DNA from: Halolactibacillus halophilus
GTDB lineage: Bacteria > Bacillota > Bacilli > Bacillales > Amphibacillaceae
DNA length: 64,000 nucleotides
Assembly (NCBI RefSeq): GCF_900115605.1
Contig: NZ_FOXC01000004.1
Coordinates: 1-64,000 of the forward strand
Direction of reading: 5' to 3'
This document shows positions 30,403-38,650 of the stretch, piece after piece. The number at the start of each line of letters is the position of its first letter. The stretch's first letter is position 1. The notes below the pieces were generated by a model. That model had not been told where the DNA came from. It did no database searches and was given only the letters and a program-made list of their open reading frames with translations. Both the position numbers and the translations under genes were made by a program.

Positions 30403-32333
30403 TACCTAACATATTTACCATCTAAAAGCTTCTTTAAGTACTCAATCTCTTGAATCAATTTCTCACCAATATTTGTCTCACGGACTTTTTTACGACGTAA
30501 TTCTTTATCGACCAATCGCTTTTTCGATAGCACATCAGTCCCGTTTTTAATGACGTCTTGTTTTGAATGGAAGTAGTGATGGGCAACGAGTTCAATGCCG
30601 TATGAATTATAAACAAGCGTATACCCAGCAATCCCAGTCGTCTTTTGATACGCCTTAGAAAAGCCGCCGTCAATTACGATCATTTTTCCATTCGCTTTAA
30701 TTGGATTCTCTCCTTCAATTTCTTTCACCGGAGTATGGCCATTAATAATGTGTCCCGTCTCCGGATCAAGTCCAAAGGCCGCTAAGATATTCCTTACTAC
30801 TTGTTCATCTTCTCTTAAATAATAATAAGCATTTTTACGTTCCTTATGGGTTGCTTTATCTTCGATAAAGTAGCGCTCAAACGTTGTCATCTCCTTTTTA
30901 CCAAACAGCGATGAATGTTCACCGGTCCACATATACCACGCCATATCAGTAGCAAGGTCATCAGTGATGTGTTTATTCTGATAACTGTCACGTAGTAACG
31001 ATTCGAATTGATCAAGTAATGCTTTCCCCCTATAAGTCTTCCCTTCAATCTCAAATGAAGCGAAACGACCATCATCATTAAGAGGAATACAGCCATGAAT
31101 GAGTAAATTCCCATTGTAACGCAAATAAAAGTTACCTTTTTTCATTAGGAATTCCATATGACGCGTGAGCTTTTCTGAGTGTTGTACATTAAATAATAGT
31201 TGATTAATCACTCGTTCTTCTTCTTCAAGTAAAGCACTTGGGTTCTCTGGGTCCACCGTCTGGAAGCAGGGTGATTTTAAAGGATACGTCTTACCATCTA
31301 ATTCAATCGTCTCCTTCTCATAATCAATAAACTCTAGCACCCGTCGATGTTCAAGATTAAATGATGGCCGGCGTTTAATAATCGGCAGCTCCAATTTGAA
31401 CTGAATCATAGTAATCGCTTGGTGCATCTTCGTTATTTCTAAAATTTCATCATCCGTTAATTCTTCTCCCGGCTGCAATTTTGGTCGAAAGGCTGGATGA
31501 TCATCGAAATAGCGATTCGCTAACATCTGTAGGGGGCGTAAGTTAATGCCGTACCGGTCTTCGATAATATCTAAATTATTGTAGCGGGCACAAATTCGAA
31601 TAATATTAGCCAGGTTCACTTTCGATCCACTATAAGCACCAAGCCATAACACATCATGATTGCCCCACTGCACATCAACCGAATGGTGATCAATTAATGT
31701 TTCCATAATCTTATCCGGTTTTGGTCCTCGGTCATAAATGTCTCCGACGACGTGGAGATGATCAACGACAAGTTGTTGAATGGTGTAACATAAGCCAACA
31801 ATCAATTTATCGGCTTGATTAAGTGAAATAATCTGTTGGATAATCTTTCGATAATACTCCTTCTTATTCTCAAGTAAATCGACCTTGTACAATAGTTCTT
31901 CAATAATATAGATAAACGCTTTTGGTAAAGCTTTTCTCAGTTTTGAACGGGTGTATTTACTCGATGTATACGAGGTAAGACTGATTAACTTCTCAATCAC
32001 ATCCTCATACCACTGATACAACTCTTGTTGGTCATCAAATTGTTGTTTCATCATCTTTAGCTTTTGTTCCGGATAATAGACAAACGCTGCTAAATCATTC
32101 ATCGCTTCTTTCGATAATTGATCTTTGAACAATTCTTCGATCTTATCCTTCACTTTCCCTGATCCGTTACGAAGGACGTGACTAAACGCTTGAAACTCTC
32201 CGTGCAAATCACTGACAAAGTGCTCAGTTCCTTTAGGTAAATTTAAAATTGCTTCTAAATTAATAATCTCCGTTGCCACTTTTTCTTCGGTGTCATACTT
32301 TTCTGCGAGTAATTCTAAATACTTCCGTTCCAT
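30402..32333 (-). CDS. fbp: Fructose-1,6-bisphosphatase, class III
   Basis: This is the Firmicutes-type gluconeogenic FBPase, unrelated to class I. The metallophosphatase motifs are visible: [12 protein letters not shown] (DxH), [16 protein letters not shown] (GDxxDRG), [12 protein letters not shown] (GNHD), LIHGCIP and INGHTPV, plus [11 protein letters not shown]. The length of 643 residues is normal. AAGGGGGAAA precedes the ATG. It reverses the phosphofructokinase step when growth is on non-sugar carbon. Confidence 0.96.
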   Translation of the reverse strand: MERKYLELLAEKYDTEEKVATEIINLEAILNLPKGTEHFVSDLHGEFQAFSHVLRNGSGKVKDKIEELFKDQLSKEAMNDLAAFVYYPEQKLKMMKQQFDDQQELYQWYEDVIEKLISLTSYTSSKYTRSKLRKALPKAFIYIIEELLYKVDLLENKKEYYRKIIQQIISLNQADKLIVGLCYTIQQLVVDHLHVVGDIYDRGPKPDKIMETLIDHHSVDVQWGNHDVLWLGAYSGSKVNLANIIRICARYNNLDIIEDRYGINLRPLQMLANRYFDDHPAFRPKLQPGEELTDDEILEITKMHQAITMIQFKLELPIIKRRPSFNLEHRRVLEFIDYEKETIELDGKTYPLKSPCFQTVDPENPSALLEEEERVINQLLFNVQHSEKLTRHMEFLMKKGNFYLRYNGNLLIHGCIPLNDDGRFASFEIEGKTYRGKALLDQFESLLRDSYQNKHITDDLATDMAWYMWTGEHSSLFGKKEMTTFERYFIEDKATHKERKNAYYYLREDEQVVRNILAAFGLDPETGHIINGHTPVKEIEGENPIKANGKMIVIDGGFSKAYQKTTGIAGYTLVYNSYGIELVAHHYFHSKQDVIKNGTDVLSKKRLVDKELRRKKVRETNIGEKLIQEIEYLKKLLDGKYVR

Positions 32334-32523
32334 TGTTTTCCCCCTTTATAAAACTATCCGCGTGTTTCCCCCCTTGTTTATTTCTTTATGTTTCGTTAAA
32401 TATTACCTTCTATTTTACCGGCTATTTACCATTATGGCTAGTTGATTTATGATTTTTCTAAAAATTAAAACAAAAAGTCTCTTAACTGTAACAAGTGTCT
32501 TAATCTATTTGTTGTTCAAGTAG

Positions 32524-32790
32524 ATAAAGAGAGATCTTTATGATTGGCAGTTAGGGCAAAGTTATAAGGTTAAAGGTGGACACCGTTATTTTCATTTAAT
32601 GTGTATGGCAATATACGCAGTAAAGTGTAATATTTCAAAAAGTGAAGTTCGAGAAGATATGTATAAAACATTTGATGAATTAAGTGAAATAGAGCATTCT
32701 AATCTATTAGAAGAAGATGATATCAAATCGACTTTAGAAGCTTATGATCGACAATATTATAATTTTACGATTTTCCGAAAAAATATATGA
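32524..32790 (+). pseudogene. Remnant of a mobile-element replication/primase-like protein
   Basis: An open frame without a proper start (a stop lies just before 32524) reads IKRDLYDWQLGQSYKVKGGH, then RYFHLMCMAIYAVKCNISKS, then EVREDM...IKSTLEAYD. From memory this resembles the helical segment of plasmid or integrative-element replication proteins, in which LAVYAKKCGI and ALKAYNE recur. The coding frame begins inside homology, so the N-terminal part is lost. Nearby mobile debris supports a relic. Family assignment is tentative. Confidence 0.4.
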
Positions 32791-32862
32791 TATTACAAAA
32801 TACCCGTTTGTCTTAATGCTAATTATGACAAACTCAAAAAAGAGCACAAAGACGATTAAATC

Positions 32863-32894
32863 AAGGCGCCGCTCACTTTTGGAGCTGCGCCTTA
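32863..32894 (+). terminator. GC-rich hairpin, probable terminator
   Basis: AAGGCGC-C-GCTC and GAGC-T-GCGCCTT pair with one mismatch, followed by ATTCTTT. It stands out in AT-rich surroundings. Confidence 0.5.
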
Positions 32895-32965
32895 TTCTTT
32901 GAACCATTTAAAATTTTCATAAGCCCTATCCTAACTAACTTCTGTCTAACTGCTAAAAGAGAGAA

Positions 32966-33006
32966 TTAAAAAATCATTCTTGCCATTTGAAAATGATAAG
33001 AATGAT
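32966..33006 (-). terminator. Terminator of the toxin-antitoxin operon
   Basis: AAATCATTCTT and AAGAATGATTTTTT form an 11-bp stem with T-run on the minus strand, just after the toxin stop. Confidence 0.8.
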
Positions 33007-33008
33007 TT

Positions 33009-33275
33009 TCATCGATAAATTTCTCTTCGGTGACCAATATGGATAATAATAATCTTGATTTCTTCGTCATTAATATCCGCTAATAAACGGTAATTTCCAA
33101 CACGATAGCGCCAATAATCTTTCAATTCGCCCTTTAGTGCTTTGCCATGTCTTTTAGGATCATCTGTCTGCACTAAGTTTTTTTCGATCCAAGCCGCAAT
33201 CATACGCTGTTGCCCTTTATCTAATTTTTTTAAACTTTTTACAGCCTTTTTTTCATAAACGAGGTCATATTTCAT
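33009..33275 (-). CDS. RelE/ParE-family toxin
   Basis: At 88 residues, this is an mRNA interferase-fold protein. It begins MKYDLVYEKKAVKSLKKLDK and has YWRYRVGNYRLLADI and IIHIGHRREIYR, the C-terminal pattern of RelE toxins with conserved Arg and Tyr/His residues. RelE toxins cut mRNA in the ribosomal A-site. It lies 1 nt downstream of its antitoxin gene, and a terminator follows. The pair sits in mobile-element debris, consistent with a stabilisation module left by an element. Confidence 0.9.
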   Translation of the reverse strand: MKYDLVYEKKAVKSLKKLDKGQQRMIAAWIEKNLVQTDDPKRHGKALKGELKDYWRYRVGNYRLLADINDEEIKIIIIHIGHRREIYR

Positions 33276-33276
33276 C

Positions 33277-33501
33277 TTATAGATCCAACATTTTCATCAC
33301 AGTATCATGGTCGTAACTTTCGCTAGTTCCATCTTCAAGATCTGCTTCATATTCCTTAATACGTTTGAGATCCATTTCATCTTCCATTTTTTCTTCTAAG
33401 GTTTTTTTTAATAAAGTAGATAAAGGCAGATCATGTAATTTTGCATACTCATTAAAAGATTTTTGTTCTTCATCATTCAATCGAACAGTAATTGTCGTCA
33501 T
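33277..33501 (-). CDS. RelB-type antitoxin (DUF6290-like)
   Basis: This is a small ribbon-helix-helix protein of about 74 residues. TTITVRLNDEEQKSFNEYAK is the DNA-binding RHH element, and the acidic C-terminus (EYEADLEDGTSESYDHD) is the usual disordered toxin-neutralising tail. The ATG at 33501 has AAGGAGTG 6 nt upstream; an in-frame GTG at 33510 is inside that ribosome site. It probably represses its own operon together with the toxin. Confidence 0.88.
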   Translation of the reverse strand: MTTITVRLNDEEQKSFNEYAKLHDLPLSTLLKKTLEEKMEDEMDLKRIKEYEADLEDGTSESYDHDTVMKMLDL

Positions 33502-33640
33502 TTTGATCACTCCTTAGTTAGATTGTAGCACATTGTGTTACAAAAATAAAGAAATCCCCTATAAATTTAAACTGCTATAAAGGTCATTGATATCCTCTTG
33601 TTGAAACCTTATATAACATTTTGTCACAGTTAAATTACTT

Positions 33641-33682
33641 GGATAGGTTACACTAAACTAGACAGTTTAGTGTAACCTATCC
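33641..33682. repeat. Perfect 19-bp inverted repeat at the IS3 remnant
   Basis: GGATAGGTTACACTAAACT (33641-33659) and its exact reverse complement (33664-33682) are separated by only AGAC. The right arm covers the end of the transposase remnant. It may be a remodelled insertion-sequence end, or two ends brought together, or a hairpin in RNA. No T-run follows on either strand, which argues against a simple terminator. Confidence 0.8.
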
Positions 33683-33864
33683 ACTAGCACGTGCGTCACT
33701 TTATGATGTGGCGAACCGCTCTTTTTTTTGCGTTTTAAATGCAGCGTGCTAGCTTTATCTCGATTATCACGTTTGGTTGTGACGTAGTAATACGTCGATC
33801 GAGGGACTTGTGAAAACGTACACATCACTGATATCAAATACTTGCGACGGTTGTTTCTTATCAT
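33667..33864 (-). pseudogene. IS3-family transposase OrfB remnant
   Basis: Sixty-five codons read MIRNNRRKYLISVMCTFSQV and PRSTYYYVTTKRDN, the N-terminal start of IS3/IS150-type OrfB (NNR-KYSV-AMC---IPRSTYYY). The DDE catalytic part is missing, and the frame ends inside the 19-bp inverted repeat. A stretch just upstream (33865-33905), translating as MEKRVHRLWDE, may belong to the OrfA tail. It is clearly non-functional. Confidence 0.7.
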
Positions 33865-33941
33865 ATTTATTTTCGTCCCATAATCGGTGTACTCTTTTTT
33901 CCATGATTGGTCTCTCCCCGAGTGATTAATCCCACTAAGCT

Positions 33942-34793
33942 TTACACACCTGAGTATGCGTGGAACCCACCGTCAATTGGTAAAACAACACCTGAGACAA
34001 AGCTTGAATATTTCGCATCGGCTAAAAATAGCACCGCACCAACAAGTTCTTCAGGGTTACCAAAGCGCTCCATCGGTGTTGCATTAAGGATTTTTTGTGA
34101 ACGAGCTGTATATGAACCATCTTCATTGAGTAATAATTTTTCATTTTGTTTAGTAACTAAGAAACCTGGAGCAATCGCATTAACGCGTACGCCTGCTTTT
34201 GACATATAGGTTGCTAACCACTCAGTAAAGTTGCTAACTGCTGCTTTACCACCAGAGTAAGCTGGAATTTTAGTCAGTGGTGTGAAAGCGTTCATTGATG
34301 AGACGTTAATAATTGTTGCATCTTTACGCTCAGCCATATCTTTACCGAATACTTGTGATGGGAGTAATGTACCTAAGTAGTTTAAATCCATCACAAAGCC
34401 AATGCCTTTTGGATCTAAATCAAAGAAGGTTTTAAGGTCTGGATTCGCTTTTGCTGCTTCTGAATCATAGAACTCATCGTCTGATGTCCCTTTTGGATTG
34501 TTTCCTCCGGCACCGTTTAGAAGAATATCAACCCCGCCGTAAACCTCGTCAACCTTTACTTTCGCTGCTTTAAGTGACTCAACGTCAAGTACGTTAGCCG
34601 CTACCCCAATCGCTTTACCACCTTCTGTGACAATTTCTTCAGCAATATTGTTGGCTGCATCTTTTTGTAAATCCATGACGACAACGCTAGCACCCGCTTC
34701 AGCTAATGCTTTACAGAAATAGCTGCCGAGGACTCCAGCACCGCCAGTTACTGCTGCGACTTTACCAGATAAATCAAATTTGTGTTCTTTCAT
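33942..34793 (-). CDS. uxuB: Short-chain dehydrogenase, probable D-mannonate oxidoreductase (UxuB-type)
   Basis: This NAD(P)-dependent short-chain dehydrogenase has TGGAGVLGSYF (cofactor loop), NGAGGNNPKG, catalytic Ser in INVSSMNAFTP and YSGGKAAV (YxxxK), and a C-terminal VSGVVLPIDGGFHAYSGV. The length is about 284 residues. It lies after uxuA and uxaC, so by context it reduces fructuronate to mannonate, as in B. subtilis where an SDR does this job. I choose the ATG at 34793 (8 nt after GGAGG); the earlier ATG at 34799 is too close. Confidence 0.88.
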   Translation of the reverse strand: MKEHKFDLSGKVAAVTGGAGVLGSYFCKALAEAGASVVVMDLQKDAANNIAEEIVTEGGKAIGVAANVLDVESLKAAKVKVDEVYGGVDILLNGAGGNNPKGTSDDEFYDSEAAKANPDLKTFFDLDPKGIGFVMDLNYLGTLLPSQVFGKDMAERKDATIINVSSMNAFTPLTKIPAYSGGKAAVSNFTEWLATYMSKAGVRVNAIAPGFLVTKQNEKLLLNEDGSYTARSQKILNATPMERFGNPEELVGAVLFLADAKYSSFVSGVVLPIDGGFHAYSGV

Positions 34794-34829
34794 CTTCATT
34801 TCCTCCCTTGTTGATACATGTACACAGTA

Positions 34830-35879
34830 TTAATATTTTCTGCGCTTGTTTTCTGCTTCCCACAGACCATTCAAGTAAGTTGCACCTAGTGCACGGTCAT
34901 GTAAGCCGTAGCCTGGTTTACCTGTTTCACCCCAAATCATCCGACCGTGATCTGGACGAATCGGTCCAGTATAATTAAAATCTTTCATGGCACGAATGAC
35001 TTCATACATATCAATTGAACCGGTTTCTGAAAGGTGTGGTGATTCTTGGAATGAACGGGTGCCTGATAATTTTACGTTGCGCGCATGAATGAAGTTTACA
35101 CGATTTTTCTTACCGAAGTAGCGCAACATTTCCGGAAAATCATTCTCCGGCACTGCACCAAGCGAACCACTACACATCGTCAATCCATTATTAGGTGAAT
35201 CGTATAGCTTAATAAAACGTTCTAAATTCAGCTTATTTGTAATAATACGTGGTAAGCCGAAGATATCAAATGGCGGATCATCTGGGTGAATGGCCATCTT
35301 CACACCACTTGCTTCAGCTACTGGCATAATGGCTTTTATAAAGTATTCAAGATTTGACCATAATTTTTCATGGTCTACTTTTTTATAGTGATCAAACAGC
35401 GTTTGGAGTTCTGCTTTTTCATAGCTTGAATCCCATCCTGGTAATGATAATTCACCTGTTAAAGGATCCATCTTATCCACAACATCCTCTTCAAAGATTA
35501 GTGCTGTTGAACCGTCTGCTAATTCATAATCAAGTGATGAGCGTGTCCAGTCAAAGATGGGCATAAAATTATAGCAAATAACCGGAATACCTGCTTCACC
35601 TAAGTTTTTAATGGTTGTTTTATAGTTTTCGATATACTTATCACGCGTAGCTAAACCAATTTTAATATCTTCGTGCACCGGTACGCTTTCAATCACCGAT
35701 AATTCTAAGCTGTGCTTTGCGATTTCTGCTTTTAATTCTTTGATTTTATCTAGTGGCCATGCTTCCCCAACTGGAATATCATAAATAGCTGACACAATCC
35801 CTTTCATACCAGGAATTTGGCGTATCTTTTCTAATGTGACTGGATCTTCTTTACCGTACCAACGAAATGTCATTTCCAT
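34830..35879 (-). CDS. uxuA: Mannonate dehydratase
   Basis: The enzyme dehydrates D-mannonate to 2-keto-3-deoxygluconate and is a TIM-barrel, metal-dependent protein. Hallmarks are [20 protein letters not shown] at the N-terminus, [33 protein letters not shown] and [13 protein letters not shown]. The length of 349 residues is normal for the Bacillus type. AGGGG is 9 nt from the ATG. It is the second gene of the uxaC-uxuA-uxuB unit. Confidence 0.96.
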   Translation of the reverse strand: MEMTFRWYGKEDPVTLEKIRQIPGMKGIVSAIYDIPVGEAWPLDKIKELKAEIAKHSLELSVIESVPVHEDIKIGLATRDKYIENYKTTIKNLGEAGIPVICYNFMPIFDWTRSSLDYELADGSTALIFEEDVVDKMDPLTGELSLPGWDSSYEKAELQTLFDHYKKVDHEKLWSNLEYFIKAIMPVAEASGVKMAIHPDDPPFDIFGLPRIITNKLNLERFIKLYDSPNNGLTMCSGSLGAVPENDFPEMLRYFGKKNRVNFIHARNVKLSGTRSFQESPHLSETGSIDMYEVIRAMKDFNYTGPIRPDHGRMIWGETGKPGYGLHDRALGATYLNGLWEAENKRRKY

Positions 35880-35925
35880 AGTTATTTACCCCTTTGTTTT
35901 ATAAGATAAGTGTCTTTCACTTCGT

Positions 35926-37326
35926 TTATAAATTAAAATACCGTTTCGCATTGTAGTAACAAATATTTTCAATTAATGGTTGAACAAGTGTATCATCATT
36001 TGGTACTTCTCCAGCTTCTATCCATTCGCCGACTAGATTACAGAGAATGCGACGGAAATACTCGTGCCGACTATACGAGATGAAACTACGTGAATCGGTC
36101 AACATTCCGACAAAGTGCATCAACAGCCCTGCTTCACTTAGTGATTTCAATTGGCGTTCCATGCCGTATCTCGTATCGTTAAACCACCAGCCCGAACCAA
36201 ATTGAATCTTACCTTTAATGCCGGCTTCTGTTTGGAAGTTTTGCATCGTCGTCCCAACGATGTCGTTATATATTGGATTTAAATTGTATAGAATGGTTTT
36301 CGGTAAATGCCCTGTGACTTCACAACTATTTAATAAGCCATTTAATTTAGCGGCGATATTCGCTTGGTCATTAATCGAATCAAAGCCACTATCTGGTCCG
36401 AGTTTGTCATACATTTTTGTATTGTTGTTACGGATTGCCCCAAAATGAATTTGCATCACCCAACCACGTGCAGTGTAGGCTTGAGCTAGTCGGTTAATCA
36501 CCGCCGTTTTAAATTGTTCTTCTTCAAATGAAGAAACTTCTTCATTCGCTAATGCTTTTTTAAATACCACATCGACTGCTTCTTCGGTATATTCCGCGTA
36601 AGGTACTTCTCCTAGTCCGTGGTCAGCTAAACGACCACCTATGTCATGAAAGTATGCCACACGTTCAAGTAACGCTGTGATAAAGGTGTCGTAGTCACTG
36701 ATTGTTTTATTGGTTACTTCTTCAAGCAATTCAACAAACGGAAGAAAGGTAGGTTTATTAATTTCTACCCCTTTATCTGGACGGAAGGTTGGTAGCACCG
36801 TTACGTCAAAGCCGTCTGTTTGAAGTTGTTTATGATACTTAAGATCATCGGTCGGATCGTCGGTTGTGTTGATTAAAATCACATTCGAACGTTTGATTAA
36901 GTTTTTTGTGCTATAGTCCGATTGACTAAGTAACGTATTCGCTTTTTCCCAAATCATTTCCGCGGTCTCAGGTCCAAGTAAATCTTCTATGCCAAAATAT
37001 TTCTTAAGCTCTAAATGTGTCCAGTGGTAAAGAGGATTACCTAATGTTTGAGGTACAACCTCTGCCCATTTTAAAAACTTATCTTTATCGGATGCGTCAC
37101 CAGTAATATAATATTCGTCGATACCACTTGCACGTAAAGCACGCCATTTATAGTGATCACCTGCGAGCCATAACTCGGTTATATTCTTAAATTGTTTATC
37201 TGTCGCAATCTCTTCTGGGGATAAGTGACAGTGATAATCGATAATTGGTAAATCTTTTGCAAAGTTATGATATAAATGTTTTGCCGCCTCATTTTTCAAC
37301 ATAAAGTCATTATGGATAAATACCAT
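35926..37326 (-). CDS. uxaC: Glucuronate (uronate) isomerase
   Basis: UxaC isomerises glucuronate to fructuronate, and galacturonate to tagaturonate. It belongs to the amidohydrolase superfamily. IIDYHCHLSPEEIATD (metal HxH), the VILINTTDDPTDDL segment, QIHFGAIRNNNTKM and LTDSRSFISYSRHEYFRRI are conserved. The length of 466 residues is normal. It is the first gene after a regulated promoter and a structured leader of about 295 nt. No transporter or KDG kinase/aldolase is in the window. Confidence 0.96.
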   Translation of the reverse strand: MVFIHNDFMLKNEAAKHLYHNFAKDLPIIDYHCHLSPEEIATDKQFKNITELWLAGDHYKWRALRASGIDEYYITGDASDKDKFLKWAEVVPQTLGNPLYHWTHLELKKYFGIEDLLGPETAEMIWEKANTLLSQSDYSTKNLIKRSNVILINTTDDPTDDLKYHKQLQTDGFDVTVLPTFRPDKGVEINKPTFLPFVELLEEVTNKTISDYDTFITALLERVAYFHDIGGRLADHGLGEVPYAEYTEEAVDVVFKKALANEEVSSFEEEQFKTAVINRLAQAYTARGWVMQIHFGAIRNNNTKMYDKLGPDSGFDSINDQANIAAKLNGLLNSCEVTGHLPKTILYNLNPIYNDIVGTTMQNFQTEAGIKGKIQFGSGWWFNDTRYGMERQLKSLSEAGLLMHFVGMLTDSRSFISYSRHEYFRRILCNLVGEWIEAGEVPNDDTLVQPLIENICYYNAKRYFNL

Positions 37327-37519
37327 CTGTTACATCCTTTCTTATATGACTAACGCATTAATTACTCATATTTAATTGTTAATATTCTCTATTTTTATTG
37401 TTTTACTTCAGTTAAAGGATACTATATCTCTTACAAACTATCACAATATCCTTATTAAAATGCGAGCTAATGATATGTTGCATCGTCTTCTGACAAGCAT
37501 AGCATCAACACCTAAAACG

Positions 37520-37581
37520 AAGGGGTGTTCAATCACGCATTCAGTATCAAGCATTGAAAATGCGTCATCAGCTGACCCCTT
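37520..37581 (-). ncRNA. Structured segment of the uxaC leader
   Basis: Two nested perfect 7-bp helices, AAGGGGT/ACCCCTT (37520-37526 with 37575-37581) and ACGCATT/AATGCGT (37559-37565 with 37535-37541), are separated by a nearly symmetric internal loop. The segment sits inside the roughly 295-nt untranslated leader of uxaC. A regulatory RNA is possible; I know of no named family. Confidence 0.35.
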
Positions 37582-37623
37582 TTCATTTGGCTATATTTAC
37601 ATGCTATTTAACTCTTATTACAC

Positions 37624-37656
37624 TTGTATACTAGCATACACGTAAAACGTTTTCAA
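37624..37656 (-). promoter_or_regulatory. uxaC promoter with overlapping GntR operator and cre-like site
   Basis: On the minus strand, TTGAAA (37651-37656), a 17-nt spacer and TAGTAT (37628-37633) form a good promoter. TTGTATACTA at 37624-37633 fits the FadR-subfamily operator pattern TnGTATACnA and covers the -10. TTGAAAACGTTTTACG (37641-37656) is cre-like on one half and covers the -35. Together they suggest induction by uronate and catabolite repression. Confidence 0.6.
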
Positions 37657-37754
37657 TAGATTTTACTCACTTTACCTTGAAACGCTGATTTCTTTTTTAG
37701 CTTTTGTAACCTATATTCAAAAAATAGGATCGAGTTGATATGTCCCGCATATTA

Positions 37755-37810
37755 TTGTAGAATACTAGTATTACTGTAAAATCCATAAAAAACCATCTAT
37801 TTGTATACTA
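37755..37810 (+). promoter_or_regulatory. gntR promoter with palindromic operator candidates
   Basis: TTGTAG (37755-37760), a 16-nt spacer and TAAAAT (37777-37782) precede the regulator gene. The spacer holds the perfect 12-bp palindrome AATACTAGTATT (37761-37772). TTGTATACTA recurs at 37801-37810, identical to the copy over the uxaC promoter. Autoregulation by the encoded GntR protein is the likely reading. Confidence 0.55.
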
Positions 37811-37835
37811 CCTAAATTGAAAGAGGGAAACCATT

Positions 37836-38552
37836 ATGATGACTATCTTAAAACGTTATACTAGCGAAAATAACCGTGATTTCGCTTATCGTACGGTAAA
37901 ACGCGCCATTATGACATTAGAGCTAGAACCTGGCCAACCAATCAGTGAAATTGACATTGCCGAACAACTAGGTATTTCCCGTACTCCGATTCGGGAAGTG
38001 ATTGCTAGACTTAAAGAAGAATATCTTGTTGAAGTGACACCTCAAGTCGGCACCTACGTGACTAAGATTCAACCACAACTCGTTGAAGAGGCCGTCTTTA
38101 CCCGGGCGACACTGGAGCGTGAGTTATTAAAGCTTGCTTGTGAGGACTTTCCAGACGATATTTTAACCGAGCTAAAAATTAGTTTGATGCGCCAAGAACA
38201 GTTATTTAAACAACAAGGCACTGAACAACAATTTCATGAATTAGACAAAGCGTTCCACTACCTTATTTTTAAAGGGGCACAAAAGGAGCACGTTTGGGGA
38301 GCTATTACTCGTTTGAGTACCCACTATAACCGAATTCGATTATTATCAGAGATTGAATTTAGTTTTGAAAATGCGTTAAAACAACATAAACGGATTGTCG
38401 AGATTATTGATACAAAAGCGCTTAGTCTCGTCAACCCAATGATTGATGAGCACATTTTAGCACCGACAAAACAATGGTATAAATTATATCAAGATGACAG
38501 CGAGTTTAATCATTACTTTGATAACGCTTATAAGTCGCCTGACTATTTGTAA
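37836..38552 (+). CDS. GntR-family regulator, FadR/FCD subfamily
   Basis: The N-terminal winged helix (residues 15-75) includes PGQPISEIDIAEQLGISRTP and VREVI-like IREVIARLKEEYLVEV. The C-terminal all-helical FCD ligand-binding domain (about 90-230) has the usual Asp/His metal pattern (ELDKAFHYLIF, and two more His positions farther on). The length of 238 residues is normal. It is divergent from uxaC, so it most likely represses the uronate genes and responds to a uronate intermediate. AGAGGGA precedes two adjacent ATG codons. Confidence 0.9.
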   Translation: MMTILKRYTSENNRDFAYRTVKRAIMTLELEPGQPISEIDIAEQLGISRTPIREVIARLKEEYLVEVTPQVGTYVTKIQPQLVEEAVFTRATLERELLKLACEDFPDDILTELKISLMRQEQLFKQQGTEQQFHELDKAFHYLIFKGAQKEHVWGAITRLSTHYNRIRLLSEIEFSFENALKQHKRIVEIIDTKALSLVNPMIDEHILAPTKQWYKLYQDDSEFNHYFDNAYKSPDYL

Positions 38553-38586
38553 AAATAACCCGTTGACTCGTTTATCGCTTGATTTT

Positions 38587-38635
38587 AAATAGCACCAAGC
38601 GAAGCATTGACGCTTCACTTGGTGCTATTTTTTCA
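38587..38635. terminator. Bidirectional terminator between gntR and ywfO
   Basis: AATAGCACCAAGCGAAGC and GCTTCACTTGGTGCTATTTTTT form an 18-bp stem with one mismatch. It serves the two convergent genes. Confidence 0.9.
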
Positions 38636-38650
38636 TTTTACTATTCTAAG

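Noticed and set aside
32599-32790. A complete 63-residue gene
   Set aside because: The homology-like frame extends upstream of the ATG to 32524 and no ribosome site precedes the ATG, so it reads as a fragment.
37376-37645. Small rightward gene of 89 codons between uxaC and gntR
   Set aside because: It covers the uxaC promoter and leader on the opposite strand, has no ribosome site and has an unlikely composition.
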